A stretch of 64,000 nucleotides of DNA from Massilia varians (GCF_027923905.1 NZ_AP026966.1:2853001-2917000); one strand, 5' to 3'; positions 35,173 to 44,588 are shown, counted from the stretch's first letter. Translations and numbers: made by a program. The notes: a model not told the origin generated them from the letters alone.

Positions 35173-37056
35173 TCAACGTGCCGGCTCGGGCGCGGCGCTC
35201 CGCGCCGCGGCATTGCGGTCGGGCGCGACGAAGGCCAGTCCTTCCTCGAACGAGCGCAGGATCATGTCGACATGGGCTTCGACCAGCGCCCGCTTGGGCA
35301 GCTGTTCGTCATAGGGCAGCAGCACGGTGACCATCAGCGCTCCCGGCAGGGCGGCGCGCAATTCGGCCACGGCGGCGCGCCAGGCTTCGAGATTGTCCTG
35401 GCGCGGATAGGTGATGAAGACGGTCGACACCAGCTCCGGCGTAGCGTCGTCCGGGCGCTCGAGCGGGCTGCCCGCCACCAGGCTGCGGGCATCGACGTCG
35501 CCCTCGCGCAGCGCGCGCACCAGCAGTTCGGTGAGGAACTCGTCGCGCTCGGACGACAGCCCGGCGCACAGCACGATCGAGCCGGTCGGCACGTCGAGCG
35601 AGCCCTGCCAGCGGCCGAAACGCGCCTCGCGCGTCTGCCGCAGGTGGGCGCCGATGTTGGCATCGAGCAGCGGCACGGGTTTGCGGCGTCCGCGCGCACG
35701 GTTGTCCGAAGCCGAAGCCACGGTGTCGGCAATGTTGGCGATGACGGCGCGCATGCGCGTCTCCTGCGCCTTGTCGATGGCGCCGGTGCCCAGGTCGGAC
35801 ACCGCCATGCGCAGGCCGGGCAGCAGCACGTGGTCGCAATAGCGTGCGAAGCTGTAACGGCGCACGTAGGCGCGCGCATCCTTGGTCAGCTCGTCGGCCT
35901 CGCCGGCCAGTACGCGCTGGTGGAAGCGCTCGGCATCGGACATATTGGGGGCGTCGCCCAGCAGGATGGTGATCGGAGCCAGGGGCCGCACGTGGCGGCC
36001 GGCCACCACCAGGCACAGGGTCAGGGGAGTCGACAGCAGCAGGCCGACCGGCCCCCACAAGGCGCCCCAGAACAGGGCCGAGACGATCACCGCCAGCGGC
36101 GACAGGCCGGAACTGTGGCCGTACACCTTCGGCTCGATGAAGTTGGCCAGCACCAGCTCGAAGGCCAGGAAGATCGCCATGCAGGTCATCGCCAGCGACC
36201 AGCCCGGGTCGATGGCGGCGACGAACACGGCGATGATCGTGCCGGCCAGCAGGACGCCCAGGTAGGGCACGAAGCGCAGCACGCCGCTCAGCACGCCCCA
36301 CAGGATGGCGTGCGGGATGCCGGCCAGCCAGAGCGACACGCCGATCACCACGCCGAAGGTGAAGTTCACGATGAACTGCGAGAAGAAGAAGCGCGACACG
36401 CCCTGGGCGGCGTCGCCCAGCGTGCGGATGGTGCGGCTGACCTCGGCCTGGCCGGCCAGGCGCACCAGCCGGTCGCGCAGCGAGCCTTGCTCGAGCAGGA
36501 TGAAGACGAGCAGGATCAGCACCACGCCGGCTTCGCCGATCGGGCCCCAGACCATGTTGATGACCCGCCCCAGCGTGTCCTGCATGGTGCGCGGGGTGCG
36601 CACTTCCACCGGCAGCGGCTGGTTCGGAGTGACCACCAGGTTGCCGCGCCGCACCCGCGCCGCTTCCGCGGCGGGCACCGGCGCCACCGCGCTCAGCTCG
36701 GCCTCGATACGGGAGATCGGACGCTCGACCATCTCGCGCACGTTGGCCACCTTGGTCTTGATCGCCTTGCGGTACTGCGGCAGGTCGCGCGTGATCGTCA
36801 CCAGCTGGTCGAACAGGATGGCGCCGACGGCGCCCACGCCGGTGGCGACCAGGGCGACCGCGAGCAGCACGGCCGGCATGCGCGCCAGCCCGACCCGCGT
36901 CATGCTGCGCACCAGGGGCGCCAGCACCAGGCTCAGGATCAGGGCCAGGGCCAGCGGCTCGAGCACTTCACGGCCAAAATACAGGAGGGCGACGACGCAG
37001 GTGGCGCTGACGACGGTGCCCGCCGTCAGGCGCAGGGTGGGTGGCAGGACATTCAT
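35173..37056 (-). CDS. AI-2E family transporter with long C-terminal soluble domain
   Basis: A 627-aa protein. Residues 1 to about 360 form a PerM/TqsA-type permease with about eight helices and the typical EPLALALILSLVLAPLVR, FFFSQFIVNFTFGVVIGVSLWLAGIP and LNRFVPYLGVLLAG-like blocks (here VLRFVPYLGVLLAG). The last 260 or so residues are soluble. They include an arginine-rich helical part (DARAYVRRYSFARYCDHVLLPGLR) and an alpha/beta part (GSIVLCAGLSSERDEFLTELLVRALRE) that recalls a cobalamin-binding-like Rossmann fold. Transport of AI-2 is not implied; related proteins export other ions or solutes. Confidence 0.85.
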   Translation of the reverse strand: MNVLPPTLRLTAGTVVSATCVVALLYFGREVLEPLALALILSLVLAPLVRSMTRVGLARMPAVLLAVALVATGVGAVGAILFDQLVTITRDLPQYRKAIKTKVANVREMVERPISRIEAELSAVAPVPAAEAARVRRGNLVVTPNQPLPVEVRTPRTMQDTLGRVINMVWGPIGEAGVVLILLVFILLEQGSLRDRLVRLAGQAEVSRTIRTLGDAAQGVSRFFFSQFIVNFTFGVVIGVSLWLAGIPHAILWGVLSGVLRFVPYLGVLLAGTIIAVFVAAIDPGWSLAMTCMAIFLAFELVLANFIEPKVYGHSSGLSPLAVIVSALFWGALWGPVGLLLSTPLTLCLVVAGRHVRPLAPITILLGDAPNMSDAERFHQRVLAGEADELTKDARAYVRRYSFARYCDHVLLPGLRMAVSDLGTGAIDKAQETRMRAVIANIADTVASASDNRARGRRKPVPLLDANIGAHLRQTREARFGRWQGSLDVPTGSIVLCAGLSSERDEFLTELLVRALREGDVDARSLVAGSPLERPDDATPELVSTVFITYPRQDNLEAWRAAVAELRAALPGALMVTVLLPYDEQLPKRALVEAHVDMILRSFEEGLAFVAPDRNAAARSAAPEPAR

Positions 37057-37288
37057 GCGGGTCGTCGTCGGCTCATCGGAATGGAAACCGGCTATGTATA
37101 AAGGAAAATCCCGCGTTCGCCAAGTGCCTGTCCGCTATTTCGGTCGCCGCGCCAAGCCTGTGCGCGACCGTTCGACGGCGCCCGCGCCTGCTTGACATCC
37201 GATCGCCGATTCATGAACCTTGACCGATTGCTGCTCCGGCCCGTGGGTTGGCCCGGCGGCAAGCTTGTCGACCAAGGGGAGCAAGATC

Positions 37289-37594
37289 ATGAACACCACA
37301 CCGGACGCCTCACGCTGTTTGCTGGCTGCCCTGACCGCGCTGGCCCTGGGCGGCTGCGGCGCGCCGCATGGCGGCCCAGCTGCCGTCGACGCTGCGCGCT
37401 CCGGTCCGTTCTACGGGCTGGAAGCGGCAAGCGGCGGCAACACCGCCGGCAGCGCGACGGGCCATTCCGACGAAGACGCGATGTGCGCCATGCACCGCGA
37501 CATGGACGCTGCGCCCGTGCAGCGGGACATGCACGGCTTGTCGCCCGACCAGCGCCGCGAACGGATGGAGGAGATGCGCCGGCACTGCAGGTAG
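37289..37594 (+). CDS. Small putative lipoprotein
   Basis: A 101-aa exported protein. The signal LLAALTALALGGC fits a lipobox with Cys at about residue 20. The mature part is Gly/Ala/Ser-rich and then has DAMCAMHRDMDAAPVQRDMHGLSPDQRRERMEEMRRHC, with four Met and three His that could be metal-binding but may not be. GGGGAG lies before the ATG. No family recognised. Confidence 0.7.
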   Translation: MNTTPDASRCLLAALTALALGGCGAPHGGPAAVDAARSGPFYGLEAASGGNTAGSATGHSDEDAMCAMHRDMDAAPVQRDMHGLSPDQRRERMEEMRRHCR

Positions 37595-37648
37595 CAGGCC
37601 GGCGCAGAGGGCAGCGCGGCGCCGCGGCGGCGCCCGCCTGGGCGTACG

Positions 37649-38287
37649 CTATGTGCTGGACGCGCCCGCTTTGCGGCGGCGCAGCGCGCTCAGGCCGGCC
37701 AGGGCCGCGCCCACCAGCCAGATCGAACCGGGTTCGGGCACGTCGGCGGGGGCCGGAAGGCTGACGTTGAGCAGGTCGAAGGCCCAGGAAGCGTTGCGCT
37801 TGACGTCCATCTCATCCACGAAACCGTTGCGGAAGTTCCGGTACTGGGCGTCCTGGTAATAAAAGCCATCCGCCAGGTAGCTGCTGACGTGGTAATTATT
37901 GTATTGCTGGAGCGAGGCGGTATAGGTGCCGGGCGCCAGCTCGATGCTGAGATTGATGTCCCAGCATTGGCGGGTGAGGGCGTCGGCGGCGACCTTGCGG
38001 CAACCGCCGTCGTCCTGTTCGGCCACCAGTTGCCCGGCGGCGTCGAACAGCGCCACGATGGGGTCGAAGCCGCCGCGCGCGATGGTCTCGCCCGCGGCGT
38101 TGATGCCGCCCGCGTACGACCAGGTGCGCAGGCCGACGGTCGACAGGGTGTCGACGGTGAACTGGAACAGCTTGACGTCGTTATCGTAGGTAAATTCCCC
38201 GGTGTAGGAGATATTCGCGGCGCTGGCGGACGACACGCAGGCGCACAGGGCCAGCAGAAGGGCGATCGGTTTGATGCTCATGTTCAT
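37649..38287 (-). CDS. DVUA0089 family PEP-CTERM protein
   Basis: A 212-aa secreted protein. Signal peptide LALCACVSSASA, then a beta-rich domain like the pre-peptidase-type DVUA0089 family: FTYDNDVKLFQFTVDTLSTVGLRTWSYAGG, FDPIVALFDAAGQLVAEQDDGG and LAPGTYTASLQQYNNY. It ends with VPEPGSIWLVGAALAGLSALRRRKAG, a PEP-CTERM sorting signal. Probably displayed on the surface or in the matrix after exosortase processing. It follows the pectate lyase gene on the same strand at a gap of 90 bp. Confidence 0.88.
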   Translation of the reverse strand: MNMSIKPIALLLALCACVSSASAANISYTGEFTYDNDVKLFQFTVDTLSTVGLRTWSYAGGINAAGETIARGGFDPIVALFDAAGQLVAEQDDGGCRKVAADALTRQCWDINLSIELAPGTYTASLQQYNNYHVSSYLADGFYYQDAQYRNFRNGFVDEMDVKRNASWAFDLLNVSLPAPADVPEPGSIWLVGAALAGLSALRRRKAGASST

Positions 38288-38377
38288 GGGTGAGGTGTCT
38301 CAGGATCAGGGTAAGGGAAAGTCCGCTGCGGCGGCCGTCGTGGCCGCCGCAGCCATCGGGGGAATGCTTGGGCGCTC

Positions 38378-40648
38378 TTAGTTCAGGCCGCCGCCAATGA
38401 CCGTGAGCTTGCTGAAGCTCGCGGACTGGGCGGCGGTGTTGCTGCCCGAGGAGACCGCCATACCGACATACAGGGTCGGTGCGCTGACGTTGACGCTGGT
38501 CGCCTCGGTCCAGGCGAGGCCGTCGCGCGACGCCGCCGAGTACAGGGCGTTGCCGCGGCGTTCGATGCGCACCCAGACCGGCAGGGTCGTCGTCGAATAG
38601 CCGGACAGGACCGACTTGTTGTCGCCGTTGATGGCGCGGCGGATCTCGCCGGTGCTGGCGTAGCGCGCCGTCCACGCATAGGTCCCCTGGCCGCTCACCG
38701 AATCGGTCGCCAGCAGGCCGGCGCGGGCCCCGCTGGCGCTGCCGCCCTGGGTCAGCATCTTCGCCGTCATCACGAAGTCGCCCGTCAGCGGCATGTACTT
38801 GAAGAAGAAGTTATAGCTGGTGGAGGTCGAGATGTTGCCGCCGCCGGTGATGGTATGTACGCCGTTGAGCAGCGAGCTCGCCACCGGCGCCGTCACGGCC
38901 GGGTTCATCACGCCTTGTCCGACGCCGGTATTGCAGTTGAAAAGGGCCGTGCAGACGGGGGCGGTGACTGGCGGCTGCGGATCGGTCGGCGTCGGATCGG
39001 TCGGTGTCGGGTCGGTCGGTGCGGTGCTGCCGGCCGCGGTGCAGGTGGCATCGGTGCCGGGGTTGTTGACGCGTCCAGCCCCCGCATTGTTCTTCACGAA
39101 CACGCAGGCCTGGTCGGCCGGCAGGGCGCTGTAGTTGTAGGGCGGCGTCCAACGGGTGAGGCGAGGCAGGCCGGTGGCCGCCATCAGGCTGGCCGAAATG
39201 TCGATCGCCCCGCCGACCCAGGGCTTGGTTTCGTCGCCCTTGTCGTTGATGAACAGTTCACCCGAGGCGCGGTAGCTGATCGCGTCCTTGCCGCTGGAGA
39301 CCTTGCCGCCCACCTGCGAGGGCTTCAGGTTCGTGAACAGATAATAGTTGTTCTCGGACAGCACGTCGGATTGGTAGCGCACGTCCAGGCCGCCTGCGAA
39401 CTTCATGTCCGGATCGGCCGGATTGGTGTCGCCCTCGAGCAGGTTATTAAAGGTGTGCAGCTGGCCGAAGCGCACCAGCGGCAGGCGGCTCGCGGTCCCG
39501 TGCCAGTGCAGTCCGGTGAAGGTGACGTGCAGGCGTCCGGCATCGCTCCAGGCGCGGCCGCTGTCGCCGTTGCCGACCAGGGTGGTCTTGCCGTGCCTGG
39601 TGAACTTGCTGTTCGACAGGGTCACATAATCGGAGCCGCGTACGATGTCGAGCGCGCCGTCGTGCCGGGTGTCGCTGGCCAGGCGGTCGGGCGTGTCGCC
39701 GTCGCTGATGGTGACGTGGTCGACCCAGATGTTCTGCGCACGCGAGATCGTCACGCCGTCGGCATAGGCATTGGCCGAATCCTCGGGGTTGACGTCCCAG
39801 GGCGTGTCGAGCGCGATGTTGCGGATGATGACGTTGCGGGTCCAGGTCGGGAACAGGTCGCCATCCTTGCCGGCCGCGATCCAGGCCTTGAAATCGGCTT
39901 CCGGGTCGCCGCCCGGGCTCGCCGGCAGTTCGCCGCCGATCAGGAGCGTGGTGCCGGTGATGCGCGCGGCGCGGCCCTGGGCGTCGTTGATGCCGACCAG
40001 GGTGGTGTTCGACGGGATGCTGATCGAGCCGCCGAATTTCTGGTCGTTGTAGCTTTCGTATTCCTTGAAGACGGTGTTGTTGGCGCTCATTCGCAAGTCG
40101 ATGTGGCCGACGATCCGGATGATCTTGGGCGCCAGCCCCGCTTCGTTCAGCGCGGCGACCAGTTGCTGGCCGTTGTAGACCGTGTAGATGTGCTGGGGCG
40201 CGGCATTGCGCCCGCCCGTGACGACGACTTTCTGGTGCGCGCCGCCGCTGCGCTTGTAGCTGTGCCAGCCGCTATCGGGCGCCGCCTCGCATTCGAACGT
40301 CAAGACCCCGCCCGTCGGGTCGGTAGTGGCGAACTGCCAGTTCGGCAGCACCGGCGCCGCGCGGTAGTTGGCCGGCGAGTGCTTGCCGCCGACCAGCACC
40401 GGCAGCCCCGGCCTGCGGGTGCCGTAGCTGCCCAGCTGGAGCGGCGTGGATGCGCCGGTCAGGCTCTGGGCGTCAATGTCGTTCAGGGTCAGCGCCGGGC
40501 AGCCGGTAGCGGCCGAGGCGCTGGACACGACCAGGGAAGAGGTTTTCGACATCGGCATCGACGCCGTTTCGGGTTCGCCGCCGCCACAGGCGCTCAGCAC
40601 CAGGCCGACCGTGGCGGCAAGGGTGGTACGTTGCAAGCTTTGAATCAT
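38378..40648 (-). CDS. Secreted pectate lyase (PL1) with C-terminal accessory domain
   Basis: A 756-aa exported lipoprotein-like pectate lyase. The N-terminus has a lipobox (VGLVLSACGGG). The PL1 beta-helix (about residues 150-430) shows NVIIRNIALDTPW, ISRAQNIWVDHVTISDGD with calcium-ligand Asp residues, HDGALDIVRGSDYVTLSNSKF and the catalytic-Arg block RLPLVRFGQLHTFNN. A threonine-proline linker (PTDPTPTDPTPTDPQPP, near residue 550) leads to a C-terminal beta-sandwich like DUF1349/laminin-G modules (NFFFKYMPLTGDFVMTAKM, WVRIERRGNALYSAASRDG). It cleaves polygalacturonate by beta-elimination outside the cell. A GntR-type operator precedes it. Confidence 0.92.
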   Translation of the reverse strand: MIQSLQRTTLAATVGLVLSACGGGEPETASMPMSKTSSLVVSSASAATGCPALTLNDIDAQSLTGASTPLQLGSYGTRRPGLPVLVGGKHSPANYRAAPVLPNWQFATTDPTGGVLTFECEAAPDSGWHSYKRSGGAHQKVVVTGGRNAAPQHIYTVYNGQQLVAALNEAGLAPKIIRIVGHIDLRMSANNTVFKEYESYNDQKFGGSISIPSNTTLVGINDAQGRAARITGTTLLIGGELPASPGGDPEADFKAWIAAGKDGDLFPTWTRNVIIRNIALDTPWDVNPEDSANAYADGVTISRAQNIWVDHVTISDGDTPDRLASDTRHDGALDIVRGSDYVTLSNSKFTRHGKTTLVGNGDSGRAWSDAGRLHVTFTGLHWHGTASRLPLVRFGQLHTFNNLLEGDTNPADPDMKFAGGLDVRYQSDVLSENNYYLFTNLKPSQVGGKVSSGKDAISYRASGELFINDKGDETKPWVGGAIDISASLMAATGLPRLTRWTPPYNYSALPADQACVFVKNNAGAGRVNNPGTDATCTAAGSTAPTDPTPTDPTPTDPQPPVTAPVCTALFNCNTGVGQGVMNPAVTAPVASSLLNGVHTITGGGNISTSTSYNFFFKYMPLTGDFVMTAKMLTQGGSASGARAGLLATDSVSGQGTYAWTARYASTGEIRRAINGDNKSVLSGYSTTTLPVWVRIERRGNALYSAASRDGLAWTEATSVNVSAPTLYVGMAVSSGSNTAAQSASFSKLTVIGGGLN

Positions 40649-40726
40649 CTTCTCGTCTCCAAAGTGTTATTTTTGACTACGAAACTGCTCAGGCCAATTT
40701 TGTATTGCACATACCACGATAGATAC

Positions 40727-40737
40727 TGGTCTGACCA
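40727..40737. promoter_or_regulatory. GntR(FCD)-type operator upstream of pectate lyase
   Basis: TGGTCTGACCA is a perfect palindrome around a central base, about 80 bp upstream of the pectate lyase start. The core TGGTC-N-GACCA is that of GntR/FadR-family regulators (FadR, LldR, UxuR/ExuR, GguR), several of which sense hexuronates. A sugar-acid-responsive regulator of pectin use is a natural reading; no such regulator gene is in the window. Confidence 0.6.
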
Positions 40738-40889
40738 ATTAATGAAATGGTATAGGCACTTTGCGAGCTCGTCCATTACTTTCGTATTGACGAGCTGCTA
40801 TCGGTGGAGTGCGCGCAGGCGCGCGGCGGGGGAAGCGAGATGGGAGGGGGGACGTGTGCCCCGGCGCCGGCCGCGCCGGGGGCTGCGGT

Positions 40890-41333
40890 TTACTTTGCCT
40901 TGCGCGAGGACCAGTGCACGTGCACGATCTTCCAGTCGTCGCCCTGCTTTTCGAGCACCATGGTGCCGGTGCCGAAGGCATGTACCGGCTTGCCGCGCGA
41001 CGTACCCGTGGTCTCGGTTTCCTCCCAGACGACGGCGGTGTTGCCGTCGATGCGCTCGCTCTGCTTCAGGACCTTGCGAGTCGAACTCTGTGCAAACGCG
41101 ATGTCGCCGCCAAGATGCTCTCTCGCGTACTCGTCGCGCGAGCGCTCGACGTGGCCGGCTTCGTAGATGGCCACCGCGGGCGACAGCAGGGCGAGCGCCG
41201 CCACCCTGTCGCCGCCGGCGAGCGCGTTGTGGAAAGCGGCGACGGTGTGCGCCGGCGAGGCCGCCAGGCTGGCCGGGTGGACGCCGGCCAGCGCCGCCGC
41301 GAGGACGGATGCTGCCAATGACTGCTTGAACAT
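40890..41333 (-). CDS. Exported NTF2-like (SnoaL-type) protein
   Basis: A 147-aa periplasmic protein of the NTF2-like cone fold. Signal peptide (LAASVLAAALAGVHPASLAA), then FHNALAGGDRVAALALLSPAVAIYEAG, SRDEYAREHLGGDIAFA and the typical end MVLEKQGDDWKIVHVHWSSRKAK. It is the last gene of the copper operon, 35 bp after the CusF-like gene. Similar small NTF2-like proteins occur in metal-resistance operons, but their role is unknown. Confidence 0.85.
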   Translation of the reverse strand: MFKQSLAASVLAAALAGVHPASLAASPAHTVAAFHNALAGGDRVAALALLSPAVAIYEAGHVERSRDEYAREHLGGDIAFAQSSTRKVLKQSERIDGNTAVVWEETETTGTSRGKPVHAFGTGTMVLEKQGDDWKIVHVHWSSRKAK

Positions 41334-41368
41334 GGGTACTCTCTGTGGTTGTGGCGGGCCGCAGCGGC

Positions 41369-41719
41369 TTACTGCGCCTTCTGCATCTGGACGATGGTGA
41401 TCGCGCCGTTCTGGCGCTCGGCGGCGAACATCACCTTGTCGCCCACTTGCACCCCGTCGAGCATCGCCGGGTCCTGCACCCGCAGGACCATCGTCATCGC
41501 GGCCATGGCGAGGTTCCTGATTTCGCCGTGGCGCAGGGTGATCTTGCCGGTCTCCTTGTCGATCTTCCTCACCTCGCCCTCGGTCAGGCTGGCCTGCGCC
41601 GTGACCGCACCGTGGGCGCCGTGGTCGTCATGGCCGGCGTGCTGCTGGTCCTGGCTTGACGCCAGCGCCGCGGCGCCGGCCATCAGGATCGCGAGGGTAG
41701 GTCGTACGAATGCTTTCAT
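41369..41719 (-). CDS. Periplasmic CusF-like copper-binding protein
   Basis: A 116-aa periplasmic protein with a CusF-type OB fold. A His-rich leader (HAGHDDHGAHG) follows the signal peptide. The copper-site region reads ITLRHGEIRNLAMAAMTMVLRV: the His and the MTM pair of CusF are kept, but the position of the copper-facing Trp appears to be Met. The rest (GVQVGDKVMFAAERQNGAITIVQMQ) fits the family. It lies in the copper operon between the multicopper oxidase and the NTF2-like gene; it probably carries Cu(I) in the periplasm. Confidence 0.88.
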   Translation of the reverse strand: MKAFVRPTLAILMAGAAALASSQDQQHAGHDDHGAHGAVTAQASLTEGEVRKIDKETGKITLRHGEIRNLAMAAMTMVLRVQDPAMLDGVQVGDKVMFAAERQNGAITIVQMQKAQ

Positions 41720-41764
41720 GCTGTGTCTCTCCTTGTTTGTTGGTGTGTTTGTAGTGGAAAACCG

Positions 41765-43159
41765 TCAGTGATGGCCCTGGTGACCGGTGGGCTTGCGCAC
41801 CGTGACTTCGACCTCGGGACCCTTGCCGGCGGCCGGCATGGCCCGGCCGCCGGCCGACTGGCTGCGCAGCGCCGCGGGCGGCGCGCCCTGCCACTCAAAG
41901 GCGACCGTGCCGGGCGGATGCTTGTACCAGCCCGGATCCTTGTAGTCGCCGGCTCGCTGGTCCTTGCGCACCTTGAGCACGGTGAACATGCCGCCCATCT
42001 CGACGCCGCCGAAGGGCCCCTGGCCGCTCATCATCGGCAGGGTGTTGTCGGGCAGGGCCATCTCCATGTCGCCCATCGAGCCGCCTTTATCGCCCATCAC
42101 CATGTAGTCGGGTACCAGCTTGCTGATCTTCTCGGCCACGCCGCGGTGGTCGACGCCGATCAGGGTCGGCACGTCGTGGCCCATGGCGTTCATGGTGTGG
42201 TGCGACTTGTGGCAGTGGAAGGCCCAGTCGCCAGGCTCGTCGGCAATGAACTCGATGGCGCGCATCTGGCCGACGCCGACGTCGGTCGTCACTTCCGGCC
42301 AGCGCGACTCGGGCCGGGTCCAGCCGCCGTCGGTGCCGGTCACCTCGAACTCGTGGCCGTGCAGGTGGATCGGGTGGTTGGTCATGGTCAGGTTGCCGAC
42401 GCGGATGCGCACCCGGTCGTTCAGGCGCACGTTCATCGTGTCGATGCCGGGGAAGGCGCGGCTGTTGAAGGTCCACAGGTTGAAGTCCAGCATCTCGTTG
42501 ACGCGCGGCGTATAGCTGCCCGGCTCGATGTCGTAGGCGTTGAGCAGGAAAACGAAGTCGCGGTCGACCCGGTGCTGGGCCGGGTTCTTCGGATGCGTGA
42601 CCCAGAAGCCCATCATGCCCATCGCCATCTGCACCATCTCGTCCGCATGCGGGTGGTACATGAAAGTGCCTGGACGCCGCGCCACGAATTCGTAGACGAA
42701 GGTCTTGCCCGGCTGGATGCCCGGCTGCGTCAGGCCGGTGACGCCGTCCATGCCGTTCGGCAGGCGCTGGCCGTGCCAGTGGATGCTGGTGTGCTCCGGC
42801 AGCCGGTTGGTGACGAAAATACGCACCCGGTCGCCCTCGACCACTTCGATGGTCGGGCCCGGGCTCTGGCCGTTGTAGCCCCACAGGTTGGCCTTCATGC
42901 CGGGGGCGATCTCGCGCACCACGGGTTCGGCGATCAGGTGGAACTCCTTGACCCCATTGTTCATGCGCCAGGGCAGCGACCAGCCGTTCAGGGTCACCAC
43001 CGGGTGGTACGGGCGGCCGTTCGGCGGCGGCGGCGGCGGTTGCGTGGCTGCCGTGGCCATCATGGGCGCCTCGGGCAGGGTGGCGGCGCCTGCGCGGCTC
43101 ACCAGGCCGGCACCGACCAGCGCCGCGGCGCCGGTGAAGAAATCTCGACGAGAGCTCAT
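41765..43159 (-). CDS. Multicopper oxidase (copper resistance type)
   Basis: A 464-aa periplasmic multicopper oxidase likely to oxidise Cu(I) to Cu(II). A twin-arginine signal (SSRRDFFTGAAALVGAG) directs folded export. All four copper-binding stretches are seen: HWHGQRLPNGMDG near residue 128, MYHPHADEMVQMAMGMMGFW near 172, HPIHLHGHEFEV near 263 and HCHKSHHTMNAMGH near 315. The Met-rich segment after the last motif (MGDKGGSMGDMEMALPDN) resembles CueO/CopA copper-loading regions. It lies 13 bp after the TolC-like gene in the copper operon. Confidence 0.94.
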   Translation of the reverse strand: MSSRRDFFTGAAALVGAGLVSRAGAATLPEAPMMATAATQPPPPPPNGRPYHPVVTLNGWSLPWRMNNGVKEFHLIAEPVVREIAPGMKANLWGYNGQSPGPTIEVVEGDRVRIFVTNRLPEHTSIHWHGQRLPNGMDGVTGLTQPGIQPGKTFVYEFVARRPGTFMYHPHADEMVQMAMGMMGFWVTHPKNPAQHRVDRDFVFLLNAYDIEPGSYTPRVNEMLDFNLWTFNSRAFPGIDTMNVRLNDRVRIRVGNLTMTNHPIHLHGHEFEVTGTDGGWTRPESRWPEVTTDVGVGQMRAIEFIADEPGDWAFHCHKSHHTMNAMGHDVPTLIGVDHRGVAEKISKLVPDYMVMGDKGGSMGDMEMALPDNTLPMMSGQGPFGGVEMGGMFTVLKVRKDQRAGDYKDPGWYKHPPGTVAFEWQGAPPAALRSQSAGGRAMPAAGKGPEVEVTVRKPTGHQGHH

Positions 43160-43172
43160 TTTCTATTCCTTG

Positions 43173-44588
43173 TCAGTGTGCGGGCGCCGCTTCGGCGGCG
43201 GCGCCGGCGCTCAGCGCAACGGTCGACCCGCCGCTGCCGTTGATGGCGGCCTGCAGGTCGGTTTCGGCGATCCAGAAGTCGCGCTGGGCGGCAATCGCCG
43301 TATTCACGCCGGTGATCTGGGCGCGCGCATCGGCCAGCAGTTCGAACACGCTCATCAGCATGCCGTTATAGCGAAGCAGGGTCTCTTCCGAGATCTTTTT
43401 CTGCAGCGGAACGACCTCGTCGCGGTAGTGCCGCGCCAGGTCATAGGTGGTGCGGTAGGCCGACCAGGCTTCGCGCACCTGCGAACGGGCGTTGACGGCG
43501 GTGTGGGCGGTGCGGTGGACCGCCCCCATGTAGAGCGACTCGGCCTTGGCGACCCGCGCTCCACCCCAGTCGAACAGCGGAATGGCCAGTTCGATCTCGT
43601 AGCCGTTCTCGCGCGGGGCGCCGCTCTTGCTCGCGTTGACGTAGCCGGCCTCGAGCACGTTGACCACGCCCGTCGCGCGGGTCAGTCCCAGCGCGCGCGC
43701 GGTGGATGCGGTCTCCAGCCTGGCCAGCTGGACGTCGAGCCGCTGCTGCATCGCCAGCGTCTCCACGTCGCGCTCGTCGCGCGGGGCCGCCGGCAGATCG
43801 GGGAGCCTGTCCGGCAACGTGAACGCGGTCTGCGCACCCCATACGCCCATCAGGCGGGCCAATTGTTCGCGCGCGGCGGTCGCATGGTGGCGGGCGCGCG
43901 CCAGCTGGGCCGTGGATTCGGCGGAAAACACCTGTTCGCGCGCCTGGTCCAGTGCGCTGAGGTTGCCCGCCCTGGCCATGCGCTGGGCCAGTTGGGCGCT
44001 GGCCTGCGCGGCTTCACGCACCTGTTCGGCATAGTGCGCCGACTGGGCCGCCGCAACGGCGTTGAACCACGCCTTGCGGGTGTCGGCCGCCAGGCGTACG
44101 GCGTCGGCCGCGGCAAGCAGCTGCGCGCCCTGGAAGCGGCGCGCCTCGATGTCGCGGCGGATCGGCATGGTCAAGAGGCCGACCAGGTCGAACATCACGC
44201 TGCGTTCGATCTCCGTCTCGCCGCCGCCGGACATGCGGCTGAAGCTGAAGCCGGGGTTGGCCATGCGTCCCGCCTGGACCAGGTCGGCCTCGGCAACGCC
44301 CAGGGCCGCGAGCGAGGCGCGCAGGCCGCGATTGTTGAGCAGGGCGACCCGGACCGCGCCGTCGGCGCTCAGCGGCGCGCGCAGCAGGCGGTCGAGTTCG
44401 GCCTGGGACGACGAGATGTCCGCGCTTGCCTTGGGCAGCCGGACGTCCTGTCCCGTGCGCGCCGCGGTCATCGCGGATACGGCGTCCAGGCCGCCGTCCG
44501 GCGAGAAGCCGGCGCAGCCGCTCAGTACCAGCACAAGCACGCCGGCGGCGATGGCGCGCAGCATGGGTGGCGATGTCTGTATTGTCAT
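43173..44588 (-). CDS. TolC family outer-membrane protein (copper operon)
   Basis: A 471-aa outer-membrane channel lipoprotein of the TolC/CusC type. The lipobox is VLVLSGC. The two OEP repeats have the usual helical pattern, such as ALLNNRGLRASLAALGVAEADLVQAG and VARLETAS-like segments, and IELAIPLFDWGGARVAKAESLYMGAVHRT. The operon has no RND pump or adaptor, so this channel must either work with a partner elsewhere or simply accompany the oxidase, an arrangement seen in other betaproteobacterial copper operons. Confidence 0.9.
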   Translation of the reverse strand: MTIQTSPPMLRAIAAGVLVLVLSGCAGFSPDGGLDAVSAMTAARTGQDVRLPKASADISSSQAELDRLLRAPLSADGAVRVALLNNRGLRASLAALGVAEADLVQAGRMANPGFSFSRMSGGGETEIERSVMFDLVGLLTMPIRRDIEARRFQGAQLLAAADAVRLAADTRKAWFNAVAAAQSAHYAEQVREAAQASAQLAQRMARAGNLSALDQAREQVFSAESTAQLARARHHATAAREQLARLMGVWGAQTAFTLPDRLPDLPAAPRDERDVETLAMQQRLDVQLARLETASTARALGLTRATGVVNVLEAGYVNASKSGAPRENGYEIELAIPLFDWGGARVAKAESLYMGAVHRTAHTAVNARSQVREAWSAYRTTYDLARHYRDEVVPLQKKISEETLLRYNGMLMSVFELLADARAQITGVNTAIAAQRDFWIAETDLQAAINGSGGSTVALSAGAAAEAAPAH

